Shown piece by piece: positions 6,802 to 13,717 of a stretch of DNA of 16,033 bases (position 1 is the first letter of the stretch; each line of letters opens with the position of its first letter). Position numbers and translations under genes: made by a program. Source of the DNA: JAGMCJ01 sp046761005 (lineage in GTDB: Archaea > Thermoplasmatota > Thermoplasmata > RBG-16-68-12 > JAGMCJ01); the NCBI GenBank assembly GCA_046761005.1, contig JBHIFI010000035.1:1-16033 (forward strand). Reading direction: 5' to 3'. The notes under the pieces were generated by a model. That model made no database searches. It was not told the origin of the DNA and saw only the letters and a program-made list of their open reading frames with translations.

Positions 6802-8412
6802 CTAAGCGGGCGCCCGGAAAAAAGTCCAGAAGGAAAGAAGTTCTGCAATCATAATATACGCGAAGATGATAACCCACATCTTCCAATTGGAGCGGGGAAT
6901 GCTCGCAAGTCCCCACCAGATAAGCGGAGCTCCAACCAAAAGCTCAAGGCCTCCCTCGACGAAGAGCTGCTGCATGAGGACCAGAGCCCCCAACAATACA
7001 AATAGCACGCCAAGACAGAGGGGAAGAGCGGCAAGGAGGGTGTCTCCTATTCCCTTCGTGCTGGTAGAAGGAAGTATCCTCGTTGAAAGCAGAAGAACTC
7101 CCAGTGCGAACCACATACCCGCAACTAGTGCCTCCAGGGCGGATATGCTATCGAAAGCGAGGAAGAAGGCTATCACGACCAGTACGAGCATGGATGCCCC
7201 TGTTCCAGCGAACAACAACTCCCTCATGTTCTCAACCGGTCGGGCGTTTTCATAACCGTACATGAAGGCAGAAGAACCCAGTAGGAGCCAGATAATAGCA
7301 TGGTATTCCGTCCAAGGAAGAAAGCTAGGCAAGAAGGCGATTACCACACCGATAATGGAAAGGAACACTCCACCGGCCATGGCCAACTCCTCTCTGTACC
7401 TCTTCGGGATAGGCCTCGGCACCAGGACGAGAGCGAAGAAGGGCCCCATGACGTAGAGGGAATAGGCGAAGAGGATGGGTTCTAGGGTGTGGGTCAAGAA
7501 GATCTTCAGCGTTATTGCAAGATACAGACCGAGAGAAGTGAAGAAGGCGAGGATGGCCATACGGGTTTGGCGGCTGTCCTCTCTCAAAGCAGGGTAACCT
7601 GCAGCCAGAAGAACGACGGCCAGAAGGAGGCCCGCCAAAGAAATACCGCAGAAGTACCAGGGTGCCACGACATGAAGAGCCGCTGCAATAACAAGTACGG
7701 AGGCAGCAGCGAGTATTGGTCCTGTGCTAGGAGGGTGCAATTCCTCAGTTTTAGGAGAGCCCAGTACTTGTCCGGCGAGAGGGATGGTGTTGGAACAGCT
7801 CGGGCAAATCGTGTAGCTGTCCTTGACGCCAGAAACTGCTTGCACCAAGAAGTTGAATAAGCATTGGGGACAGGAAACCCCCACGAGCGGAGCGGTGAAA
7901 ACCACCGTCGTCTCGGCCTTCTGACCTGTGAGGGCTTCCAGATCGAGGACCCCTGTCTCGTCCACAGAAACGAGGATATCCACGAGATAGTAAGTCCCAC
8001 CCAGAATCTCGTCGATATCCCCTATTTCGACTTCTTCCATATTCCCATCGACGTACACAACAACTGGGGTCTTGAGGAACTTCTCGCGAGTCTGCTCAGC
8101 TTCAGACAGCCCCTTTGAAGTCAGGAAGTAAGCCTTCTTGCGGCGCACCTCACCCCCAATGTGGCTTAGCCTCTCCTCTACCATTCCCAAATCGATGAGG
8201 GACGCGAGAACCATGGAAACATGGCTTCGAAGGGCTGATATAACCTCTGCAATACCCGCTTGAGTCGTCTCAAATGGTGCCTCAGCTAGATGTCTGTGTT
8301 TCGTGTAATCGAGGAGGTGAATGAGGATTCGGTCTCTTACCGTGGCGCGAAATCGCCGAAAGCTGGGCCCTTGGGCCCCTCCACCCTCTGCCACAACTCT
8401 CTCTATTTCCAT
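6802..8412 (-). CDS. Membrane protein with N-terminal winged helix and zinc ribbon
   Basis: The 536-residue protein combines three parts. Residues about 20-110 form a MarR-like winged helix of an archaeal type: ATVRDRILIHLL, then the recognition region GIAEVISALRSHVSMVLASL, then the wing RRKKAYFLTSKG. A strand-rich linker follows. CPQC (about 181-184) and CPSC (203-206) form a four-cysteine zinc ribbon. About ten hydrophobic helices fill residues 230-530. This is the plan of a membrane-bound one-component regulator, with DNA binding on the cytoplasmic side; ligand and targets are unknown. ATG 8412 is used; an in-frame GTG sits at 8415. A TATA-like CCGTATACC (8432-8440, - strand) lies about 25 bases upstream, consistent with a leaderless transcript. 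The gene lies 64 bp downstream of the macroglobulin gene on the same strand, and an 18-bp dyad lies in the gap. I know no characterised homologue. Confidence 0.82.
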   Translation of the reverse strand: MEIERVVAEGGGAQGPSFRRFRATVRDRILIHLLDYTKHRHLAEAPFETTQAGIAEVISALRSHVSMVLASLIDLGMVEERLSHIGGEVRRKKAYFLTSKGLSEAEQTREKFLKTPVVVYVDGNMEEVEIGDIDEILGGTYYLVDILVSVDETGVLDLEALTGQKAETTVVFTAPLVGVSCPQCLFNFLVQAVSGVKDSYTICPSCSNTIPLAGQVLGSPKTEELHPPSTGPILAAASVLVIAAALHVVAPWYFCGISLAGLLLAVVLLAAGYPALREDSRQTRMAILAFFTSLGLYLAITLKIFLTHTLEPILFAYSLYVMGPFFALVLVPRPIPKRYREELAMAGGVFLSIIGVVIAFLPSFLPWTEYHAIIWLLLGSSAFMYGYENARPVENMRELLFAGTGASMLVLVVIAFFLAFDSISALEALVAGMWFALGVLLLSTRILPSTSTKGIGDTLLAALPLCLGVLFVLLGALVLMQQLFVEGGLELLVGAPLIWWGLASIPRSNWKMWVIIFAYIMIAELLSFWTFFRAPA

Positions 8413-8430
8413 CACCCTTCTTTAAGATAT

Positions 8431-8440
8431 TGGTATACGG
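8431..8440 (-). promoter_or_regulatory. Possible TATA box of the winged-helix membrane protein gene
   Basis: The - strand reads CCGTATACCA. Its centre is about 24 bases before ATG 8412, the spacing expected for a leaderless archaeal mRNA. The match to the TATA consensus is only moderate. ATATCTTAA (8422-8430) is an alternative, but it would place the start of transcription inside the coding region. Confidence 0.35.
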
Positions 8441-8448
8441 TCCATAGG

Positions 8449-8466
8449 AAGGTGGAATACCACCTT
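8449..8466. repeat. Perfect 18-bp inverted repeat between the macroglobulin and winged-helix genes
   Basis: AAGGTGG - AATA - CCACCTT: two perfect 7-base arms around a 4-base spacer. It begins 10 bp after the macroglobulin stop codon and ends 8 bp upstream of the TATA-like element of the next gene. It could be an operator for a dimeric winged-helix protein or an RNA hairpin at the 3' end of the macroglobulin mRNA. No T-run follows on the - strand, so it does not look like a standard terminator. Confidence 0.6.
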
Positions 8467-8476
8467 TGAGGCGATT

Positions 8477-11400
8477 CTACTCCTCGACCACAATCTCCAA
8501 GGGATCTAGGTAGGCGACGGCCATAGGGTCATACATATCGAAAGCGTTCATACCCTGGAGCGTTGCGCGAATCGGCTGGATCGCATTGAGAGTGAATTCA
8601 AATTCAATTGGCACGTCCCTTTCTAGGTTCTCCAAGTAGACTAGCGCCTGCTGACAGGAGACCTCGTACATGCCGATGACACCTCTCGCAAGAAAAGCCT
8701 CGAACTCATCGGTTTTGAAGCACATTCCAACGGGTGCCCTCAGATCTACTAGAACCATCTTGGTCGCGTTTCTGTCACCTACGTATGCCACAGTGACTTG
8801 GCCTGTGACAATGTCCCCCACCTTCGATTCCGTCTTGTCGAAGTCCACCGTGAAAAGGAGAGGTGAAGGCAGTGGATCCAAAGAAGTTTCTGGAATGTTC
8901 TCCCGCACGACTACTTGATAGACCAGCAACCCTTGACCTGAGGAGTAAAGTTCAACTTCCATAGCCTCGGACAAGTAATCCGTGATATCCACCAGATAGG
9001 TTCGATCCTCGTCCTCCTCCGTGAAAGTGGTCTCAGCGACTGGACCACCATCGATCTGCACCCTGATCGCGATCTCGCCAAGGGCTGAACCGCCGACCAC
9101 GGATAGGGCTTGGAATGCCACGGCCGTATCATGTGTCGAACCCCAGTGACCAGTATCACGATGTGTCAGCATGAACCTGACACCCGCCTGGGCCTTGTCG
9201 CGATATCCACCATGTTCCCATAGACCGATGACAGCATATGCGGTAGTTTCGATGACGTTCCGCCCGTAGTAGTAGGTGATGCGGGGTTCTTCTCCAGGCG
9301 GGCTCGCCTCATATTCCCAATAAAGAGTGCCGTTGCCCCCGTCTTTCGCAAGGGACAGGAGCTCTTGTGCCGCTTGGTCCCTCAGAGTTCTACTACCGCC
9401 TGCCATCTCCATAGCTGTGAGGGCGAGTGCGAGAGTGAAGGCACTGTCGTCCATCTGCAAGTGATTCTCAATGTAGCTCAGGGCCTTGCTTGTCTTGCTA
9501 TCGTGCTCGTAGCCACTATAAAGCAGGGCCCGCAGCACATAAGCTGTTGCAGCCACTCGCTCACCCCTAAGCTCTGAATTTATGGACCAGTGACCCACAT
9601 CAGGAAAGACGAAGGAACCATCCGACTCCATGGTGCTGACCAAATAGGTCTGTATGTCCTCTATGAGGCGGTCATCTATATCGAAACCGGTTTCCTTCAG
9701 ATCTCTGAAGGCGAAAAGTGCCCAAGCTGTTAGCCACTTATCGGGCGGGGGTTGGTAGTACCATGTGACGGCTCTGCCTGGCCCATCGGGGTTGTTCTTC
9801 ACGAAAGTGAGTTCATGCTGAATTCCTTCAATGATGGTCTGTTCGTAAGGTGCCAGTTCTTCAGGCGACTTTCCACCATCCAGCAAGTGTTTGTAGGCTG
9901 CCGCATCAACCGAGAGTCTAGACGTAGACTGTTCACCACAGCCCGAAACAAAGACGATGTAGCTCTCAGCACCGTCGAGGAAGAAGGAAGTGACTCCCGC
10001 CTGCACCTTCACAATTGCAGTCTCGCTTTCGGGGACCCTATTCGGATTGAGGGAAAACATCACAGTGGCATCGTCATCGTTGTCAAGCTTCCCGCTGAAT
10101 ACCCTCTCCACCCATCGTCCCTTCGGCTCTACGGTGAGATTCCGCTGGACAGCATCACTGATTCGAGCGTTTCCCGCAGTAATAAGGAATGAATGAACGC
10201 CAAACTCTTCTGGTCTGATTGTGAAGTATGTGCTTTGGACGGAGTTGGGTGATAGGTCAAGAAGGCGTTGGTCGCCGTCCAAAATCGTAAGCCAGGAAGC
10301 ATTGTCCAGCGTCACGAGGACTTGGTTCGCCTCTTCCAAGTAGTTGTAGACGGCAACGCGCAGAGGAAACTCATCGCCTACAACTGCCGCCAGCGGCACA
10401 TCTGGCTCGACGAAGAATTCTTGGAAGACCGTGATGTCCTTGAAGCCAGCGCCGAGGCGGGCATCTTTGGTGGAAGCTACTGCTCCCACCTGCCAGGAAG
10501 TGATGGAATCTGGGGTGGTAAGCGAGATGGAGGCCTCCCCCATTTCATCGGTGATGAGAGAGGGATGCCAATACCACGTCTCAGGGAAGAAGTGCCTGAC
10601 CCTTGTAGGCTGACGAACAGTGTACTCCATCTGGGCGTCCAAAGAGGAGGTCTCCTCGTCAAGATCGATGGCAGTACCCAACCGCCACCATTCGCCTCCG
10701 AGATCCGATTCAGAGGGCTCCCCAAACGTCCCAGGTTCCCCGGCGGGCGATGTAGTCGTGCCTCCGATGAGACCACCGGTCATCGTGTACAGGGGGAAGA
10801 CCAAGGCAACGGTCACGAGTGTTATCACAAGGGTAGCAAAAGAAGCGGAGCGGCCCTCAGGATACCTGATTATGACGTAGATTAGGCCCATATAGCCCGC
10901 CGTCATGGCCAAAAAGAGGCCCTGCCACAACCCAGAGAGGCTAGCAGCCCTAATCTCTGCTGCCTTTTGAGCGTGATACGCATATGTGGATATCATCGTC
11001 GAATTGCTTTCACTCGATTCCTTGACAACAGGAGGTGCGAGTGTGGTCACAACAGCCTCGTCGGTGTACAGGTAATCAATGATTTCCTCTTCAGGGCTGA
11101 TGCGGTCGAGACCGCGGAGGGCCTCCTCCAATTCATCTGGAAGGGCGCCCACCTCGAAGACAGCTTGATCCACAATGGAAACACCAAGGGCAGAAACGAT
11201 GGGTTCACCTTGGTCACTGACAGCGAAGGAAATCGTGATGGGCTCGTGAGGACGGTACTGCGGCTTTTCTGTCGTAATGATCACTTTGAGTTCGTTCAAT
11301 GTGCCCACGGGTAGAATGAGCACGTCCTTGAAGACCTGCAGATTCGTGCCAATCTTGTAAACCTTCACTCTAGCTTGGGGCACCATATCCTGTCGTATGG

Positions 11401-12889
11401 GCAGTGTGAAGTATCCGCGACCTGATTGGATTTCCACCCTGCCAGTTGCTATGACGAACCCCCGAGAGGAAACCTCATAATATGCCCAAGGTGTTGAGGG
11501 AGGCCCCTCATAGAATATGTCGAAGTGAGCTTCGTCGCCTACATCATAGCTCGATTTATCGGACACGACCTTGACGCCCTCACCTCCGACTTGACTGAGC
11601 TCAACCCAAGAGGAATCGGATCCCTTGCTCACGACGATTCTCATTGTGCCGTCCCTTCTGAAGCTGAAAGAAAAGCGAGCCACTCCACGGTCATCGGTCT
11701 TAGTGTATGAGGTCGAATATCCGGGAGGGCGGTACTCAACATCCGCATAGGCGACCGGAGTTCCATCTGGGTACCTGGCAATGACATAGCATGTGGACGT
11801 GGCACCGATTACATTTGAGTCCTCGACCACTGTAAGGAGAATGGGATATTGAGCCACTGGCAGCCTTACCGTCTTGAGGACTACCTGGTCCGCTTGGTCC
11901 ACAGCGGTGACATTCAGCCCGAAATAGCCCCTGGGATTGTCTGGTATTGAATCCCATCTTGGCCGAATGTTGAACGACCCGTGTCCTTCTATCAGTAGTG
12001 TCGATGCGCTCCCGACTGATTCGTATCCATCCTCCACATAGAAGAGTTGCAAAGTCGCATGACCATCAACGGGCTTGCCGAAGAAGTATTCCGCAAGGAC
12101 CTCACCGCTAACTGATTCGTCCACAGCGTACCAGCCCTTGACACCTTGGAGGCTCACTCTGAATTTGGGAAGGACGTAATGTTTCACCACGAAGGCTGCG
12201 CTGGCGGTTGAACCCGCGACCTCAGCCACAAGCTTGTAGGTTCCCAGAGGGAGAATGGCTCCCAACGGGTAATCGAAGCTCGCTATGCCGAAATCATTGG
12301 GGTCAAGCGCCTTTCGAAATATCCTATCGCCATCGGGCGAAATTACATCAAGGGTGATTTCCCTGGTTGAGACAGCTGACGCCTCACCTTCGAATGTGAG
12401 AGTTCTTATGTGAACAGTCTGGCCTGGTTGGTAGATGGGCTTGTCGGTAGAAAGGAAGATGCGTACGCTAGAGGCCAATCTGACTGTGCGGGTGACGACA
12501 TCTCCTCCAGACGCGACGACAAGCTTGCCCTCTTCATCACCTGTGGGAGCGATCACCGTCGGTAACGCAACACCATCGGGTCCAGTGCGACCTGCATAGA
12601 GGCGACTCACTCCGCCAGATGTGATGAGATCGACTGTCACATCTTGATTGGCCACAGGTGCTCCTTCAGATGTCGTCGCGAGCACCAAGAGCGTAGTTGG
12701 AATGTCGGTATACAATCGATCTGGCACCCAAAGAGTTGTGTTTCCGCGACCTGCCAGGTAAATCTGATCGGCTCTGAAAGCTGCAACAGATGAAGCCAGA
12801 ATTATCCCAATAACGGCGAAAGCCACTAATTCCAACGTCCTCTTGCGTCTTCGCGCACGGAACTCAGCCCTGCGTATCCTAGGCGACAT
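8477..12889 (-). CDS. Alpha-2-macroglobulin / complement-like thioester protein, membrane-anchored
   Basis: The 1470-residue surface protein, counted from ATG 12889, starts with an Arg-rich cytoplasmic tail (2-19) and a signal-anchor helix (20-37). Macroglobulin (MG) domains follow, with the hallmark STDKPIYQPGQTV at 147-159 and SIVDQAVFEVGAL at 571-583. The bait-region position (about 600-760) contains two extra hydrophobic helices (649-674 and 680-704). Then come VRHFFPETW (764-772), FFVEPDVPL at 825-833, the thioester motif GCGEQ (983-987, Cys984 and Gln987), a helical thioester domain to about 1265 with His1100 at about the catalytic-His position of complement C3, and a receptor-binding-like C-terminal domain with two cysteines (1390, 1412). 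Such proteins trap proteases or bind targets covalently through the thioester. The frame is open to 13000, but ATG 12889 precedes the basic anchor and follows GGTG by 7 bases. Here the function is inferred to be envelope defence. Confidence 0.93.
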   Translation of the reverse strand: MSPRIRRAEFRARRRKRTLELVAFAVIGIILASSVAAFRADQIYLAGRGNTTLWVPDRLYTDIPTTLLVLATTSEGAPVANQDVTVDLITSGGVSRLYAGRTGPDGVALPTVIAPTGDEEGKLVVASGGDVVTRTVRLASSVRIFLSTDKPIYQPGQTVHIRTLTFEGEASAVSTREITLDVISPDGDRIFRKALDPNDFGIASFDYPLGAILPLGTYKLVAEVAGSTASAAFVVKHYVLPKFRVSLQGVKGWYAVDESVSGEVLAEYFFGKPVDGHATLQLFYVEDGYESVGSASTLLIEGHGSFNIRPRWDSIPDNPRGYFGLNVTAVDQADQVVLKTVRLPVAQYPILLTVVEDSNVIGATSTCYVIARYPDGTPVAYADVEYRPPGYSTSYTKTDDRGVARFSFSFRRDGTMRIVVSKGSDSSWVELSQVGGEGVKVVSDKSSYDVGDEAHFDIFYEGPPSTPWAYYEVSSRGFVIATGRVEIQSGRGYFTLPIRQDMVPQARVKVYKIGTNLQVFKDVLILPVGTLNELKVIITTEKPQYRPHEPITISFAVSDQGEPIVSALGVSIVDQAVFEVGALPDELEEALRGLDRISPEEEIIDYLYTDEAVVTTLAPPVVKESSESNSTMISTYAYHAQKAAEIRAASLSGLWQGLFLAMTAGYMGLIYVIIRYPEGRSASFATLVITLVTVALVFPLYTMTGGLIGGTTTSPAGEPGTFGEPSESDLGGEWWRLGTAIDLDEETSSLDAQMEYTVRQPTRVRHFFPETWYWHPSLITDEMGEASISLTTPDSITSWQVGAVASTKDARLGAGFKDITVFQEFFVEPDVPLAAVVGDEFPLRVAVYNYLEEANQVLVTLDNASWLTILDGDQRLLDLSPNSVQSTYFTIRPEEFGVHSFLITAGNARISDAVQRNLTVEPKGRWVERVFSGKLDNDDDATVMFSLNPNRVPESETAIVKVQAGVTSFFLDGAESYIVFVSGCGEQSTSRLSVDAAAYKHLLDGGKSPEELAPYEQTIIEGIQHELTFVKNNPDGPGRAVTWYYQPPPDKWLTAWALFAFRDLKETGFDIDDRLIEDIQTYLVSTMESDGSFVFPDVGHWSINSELRGERVAATAYVLRALLYSGYEHDSKTSKALSYIENHLQMDDSAFTLALALTAMEMAGGSRTLRDQAAQELLSLAKDGGNGTLYWEYEASPPGEEPRITYYYGRNVIETTAYAVIGLWEHGGYRDKAQAGVRFMLTHRDTGHWGSTHDTAVAFQALSVVGGSALGEIAIRVQIDGGPVAETTFTEEDEDRTYLVDITDYLSEAMEVELYSSGQGLLVYQVVVRENIPETSLDPLPSPLLFTVDFDKTESKVGDIVTGQVTVAYVGDRNATKMVLVDLRAPVGMCFKTDEFEAFLARGVIGMYEVSCQQALVYLENLERDVPIEFEFTLNAIQPIRATLQGMNAFDMYDPMAVAYLDPLEIVVEE

Positions 12890-13033
12890 AGGACTACACC
12901 AAAACGGAGATTTCACCACAAGAAGAAATACTCTCTCTTGACATGTAATTGAAATCCATCCCTGCGGGAGTAACCACCGGGAGCGGTGAGGAATCCGCAT
13001 ATCGGCAACAACTTCGAGAGGCCATGTAATCAG

Positions 13034-13118
13034 TGCGGGGGAAGCGATTCGAACGCTTGAAGTCCTACGACACAGGGTCCTAAGCCCTGCCCCTTTGACC
13101 AGACTCGGGTACCCCCGC
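13034..13118 (-). tRNA. tRNA-Leu (anticodon UAG)
   Basis: On the - strand the acceptor arms GCGGGGG and CCCCCGC pair fully. The anticodon stem CAGGG/CCCTG encloses the loop CTTAGGA, giving anticodon TAG, which reads CUN codons. The long variable arm (GTC...GAC) is the class II feature of leucine tRNAs, and the T arm is AAGCG-TTCGAAT-CGCTT. The discriminator base is A, as required for leucine. CCA is not encoded and there is no intron. A TATA box lies at the right distance upstream. Confidence 0.96.
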
Positions 13119-13140
13119 TTGAATTTGCATAAAACCCTGA

Positions 13141-13150
13141 CTATATAAGA
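13141..13150 (-). promoter_or_regulatory. TATA box of the tRNA-Leu gene
   Basis: The - strand reads TCTTATATAG. Its centre is about 27 bases before the first base of the mature tRNA (13118). It lies only 3 bp beyond the cgi121 stop codon, so the tRNA has its own promoter directly behind that gene. Confidence 0.75.
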
Positions 13151-13153
13151 ATT

Positions 13154-13642
13154 CTATTTGAGCAGGTCCACCAGTGCCACTCGTTCGAGAACGAGGTCGA
13201 ATGCCTTTGACTCAGGAACCGATGAGATCTCCTTCTCACTGATGCCGAAGTCAGAGAGCATTGTCGTGTCGCCCTCAAGGACGCTGTCATCCTGCGTAAA
13301 GCTCACCGTTTTCAGGAACCTGCCAAGGCTGAAATCTCCGAAGGCCACTAGTGCAATCTCCGTATCGCCCTCCCTGATCCCCATCTTTTCTATTGCCTTG
13401 TCTATTTGTCGCGTGCCAGATGCATACAGCAACGTCTCGGTTGCCAGGGAATTCGAACTGTTTCTTCCTTGTTCAAAAGAACGAATGGCGTGGTCGGCGG
13501 CAGACTCAAGGTGGATGCGACCGAATACCATGGATGCCCTCATCAGCTGGACACTACCTTCTTTCCCGCAGGACTCACGCGCGGCCTGGAGAATTTCCTC
13601 GGCATCGGAAACTCTTCCACTCATTCCTGCTATGAGAACCAT
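13154..13642 (-). CDS. cgi121: KEOPS complex subunit Cgi121
   Basis: Cgi121 is the tRNA-binding accessory subunit of KEOPS, which with Sua5 makes threonylcarbamoyladenosine (t6A) at position 37 of ANN-decoding tRNAs; it binds the Bud32 kinase. The 162-residue protein has the family core: VQLMRASMVFGRIHLESA (31-48), a helix with HAIRSFEQGRN (51-61), and the signature SNSLATETLLYASGTRQIDK (63-82), where ETLLYASGTRQI is especially typical. ATG 13642 has a strong site, GGAGGA (13651-13656), 8 bases upstream. The hel308 gene ends 74 bp upstream on the same strand. A possible promoter in that gap would allow separate transcription. Other KEOPS genes (Kae1-Bud32, Pcc1) are not in the window. The neighbouring tRNA-Leu(UAG) decodes CUN, so it is not itself a t6A substrate. 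Confidence 0.9.
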   Translation of the reverse strand: MVLIAGMSGRVSDAEEILQAARESCGKEGSVQLMRASMVFGRIHLESAADHAIRSFEQGRNSSNSLATETLLYASGTRQIDKAIEKMGIREGDTEIALVAFGDFSLGRFLKTVSFTQDDSVLEGDTTMLSDFGISEKEISSVPESKAFDLVLERVALVDLLK

Positions 13643-13707
13643 ACGGATACTCCTCCATTGTCACTTCTTGTAGGACGAGGACTAGAGCTTGTGAACTGCA
13701 AATGACA

Positions 13708-13717
13708 GATAAAAACC
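13708..13717 (-). promoter_or_regulatory. T-rich element after hel308: possible cgi121 promoter or hel308 terminator
   Basis: The - strand reads GGTTTTTATC, beginning on the last base of the hel308 stop codon. It could act as a TATA box with transcription starting near 13687, giving a leader of about 45 bases carrying the cgi121 ribosome-binding site. The T5 run could equally help end hel308 transcription, since archaeal terminators are often simple T-runs. Confidence 0.3.

Noticed and set aside
8449..8466. Intrinsic terminator of the macroglobulin gene.
   Set aside because: The inverted repeat is perfect, but no T-run follows on the - strand; it is reported as a dyad of unknown role instead.
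10268..10885. A 205-codon open frame on the + strand within the macroglobulin gene.
   Set aside because: It is antisense to well-supported macroglobulin sequence; the predicted protein has low complexity and no recognisable domain.
12890..13000. A 37-residue N-terminal extension of the macroglobulin.
   Set aside because: It would put extra hydrophobic and Trp/Cys-rich sequence before the basic tail and signal anchor; ATG 12889, with GGTG 7 bases upstream, is the better start.
13158..13673. A 171-codon open frame on the + strand opposite cgi121.
   Set aside because: The - strand frame matches the Cgi121 signature and has a strong ribosome-binding site; the opposite frame is Ser/Arg-rich with no domain.
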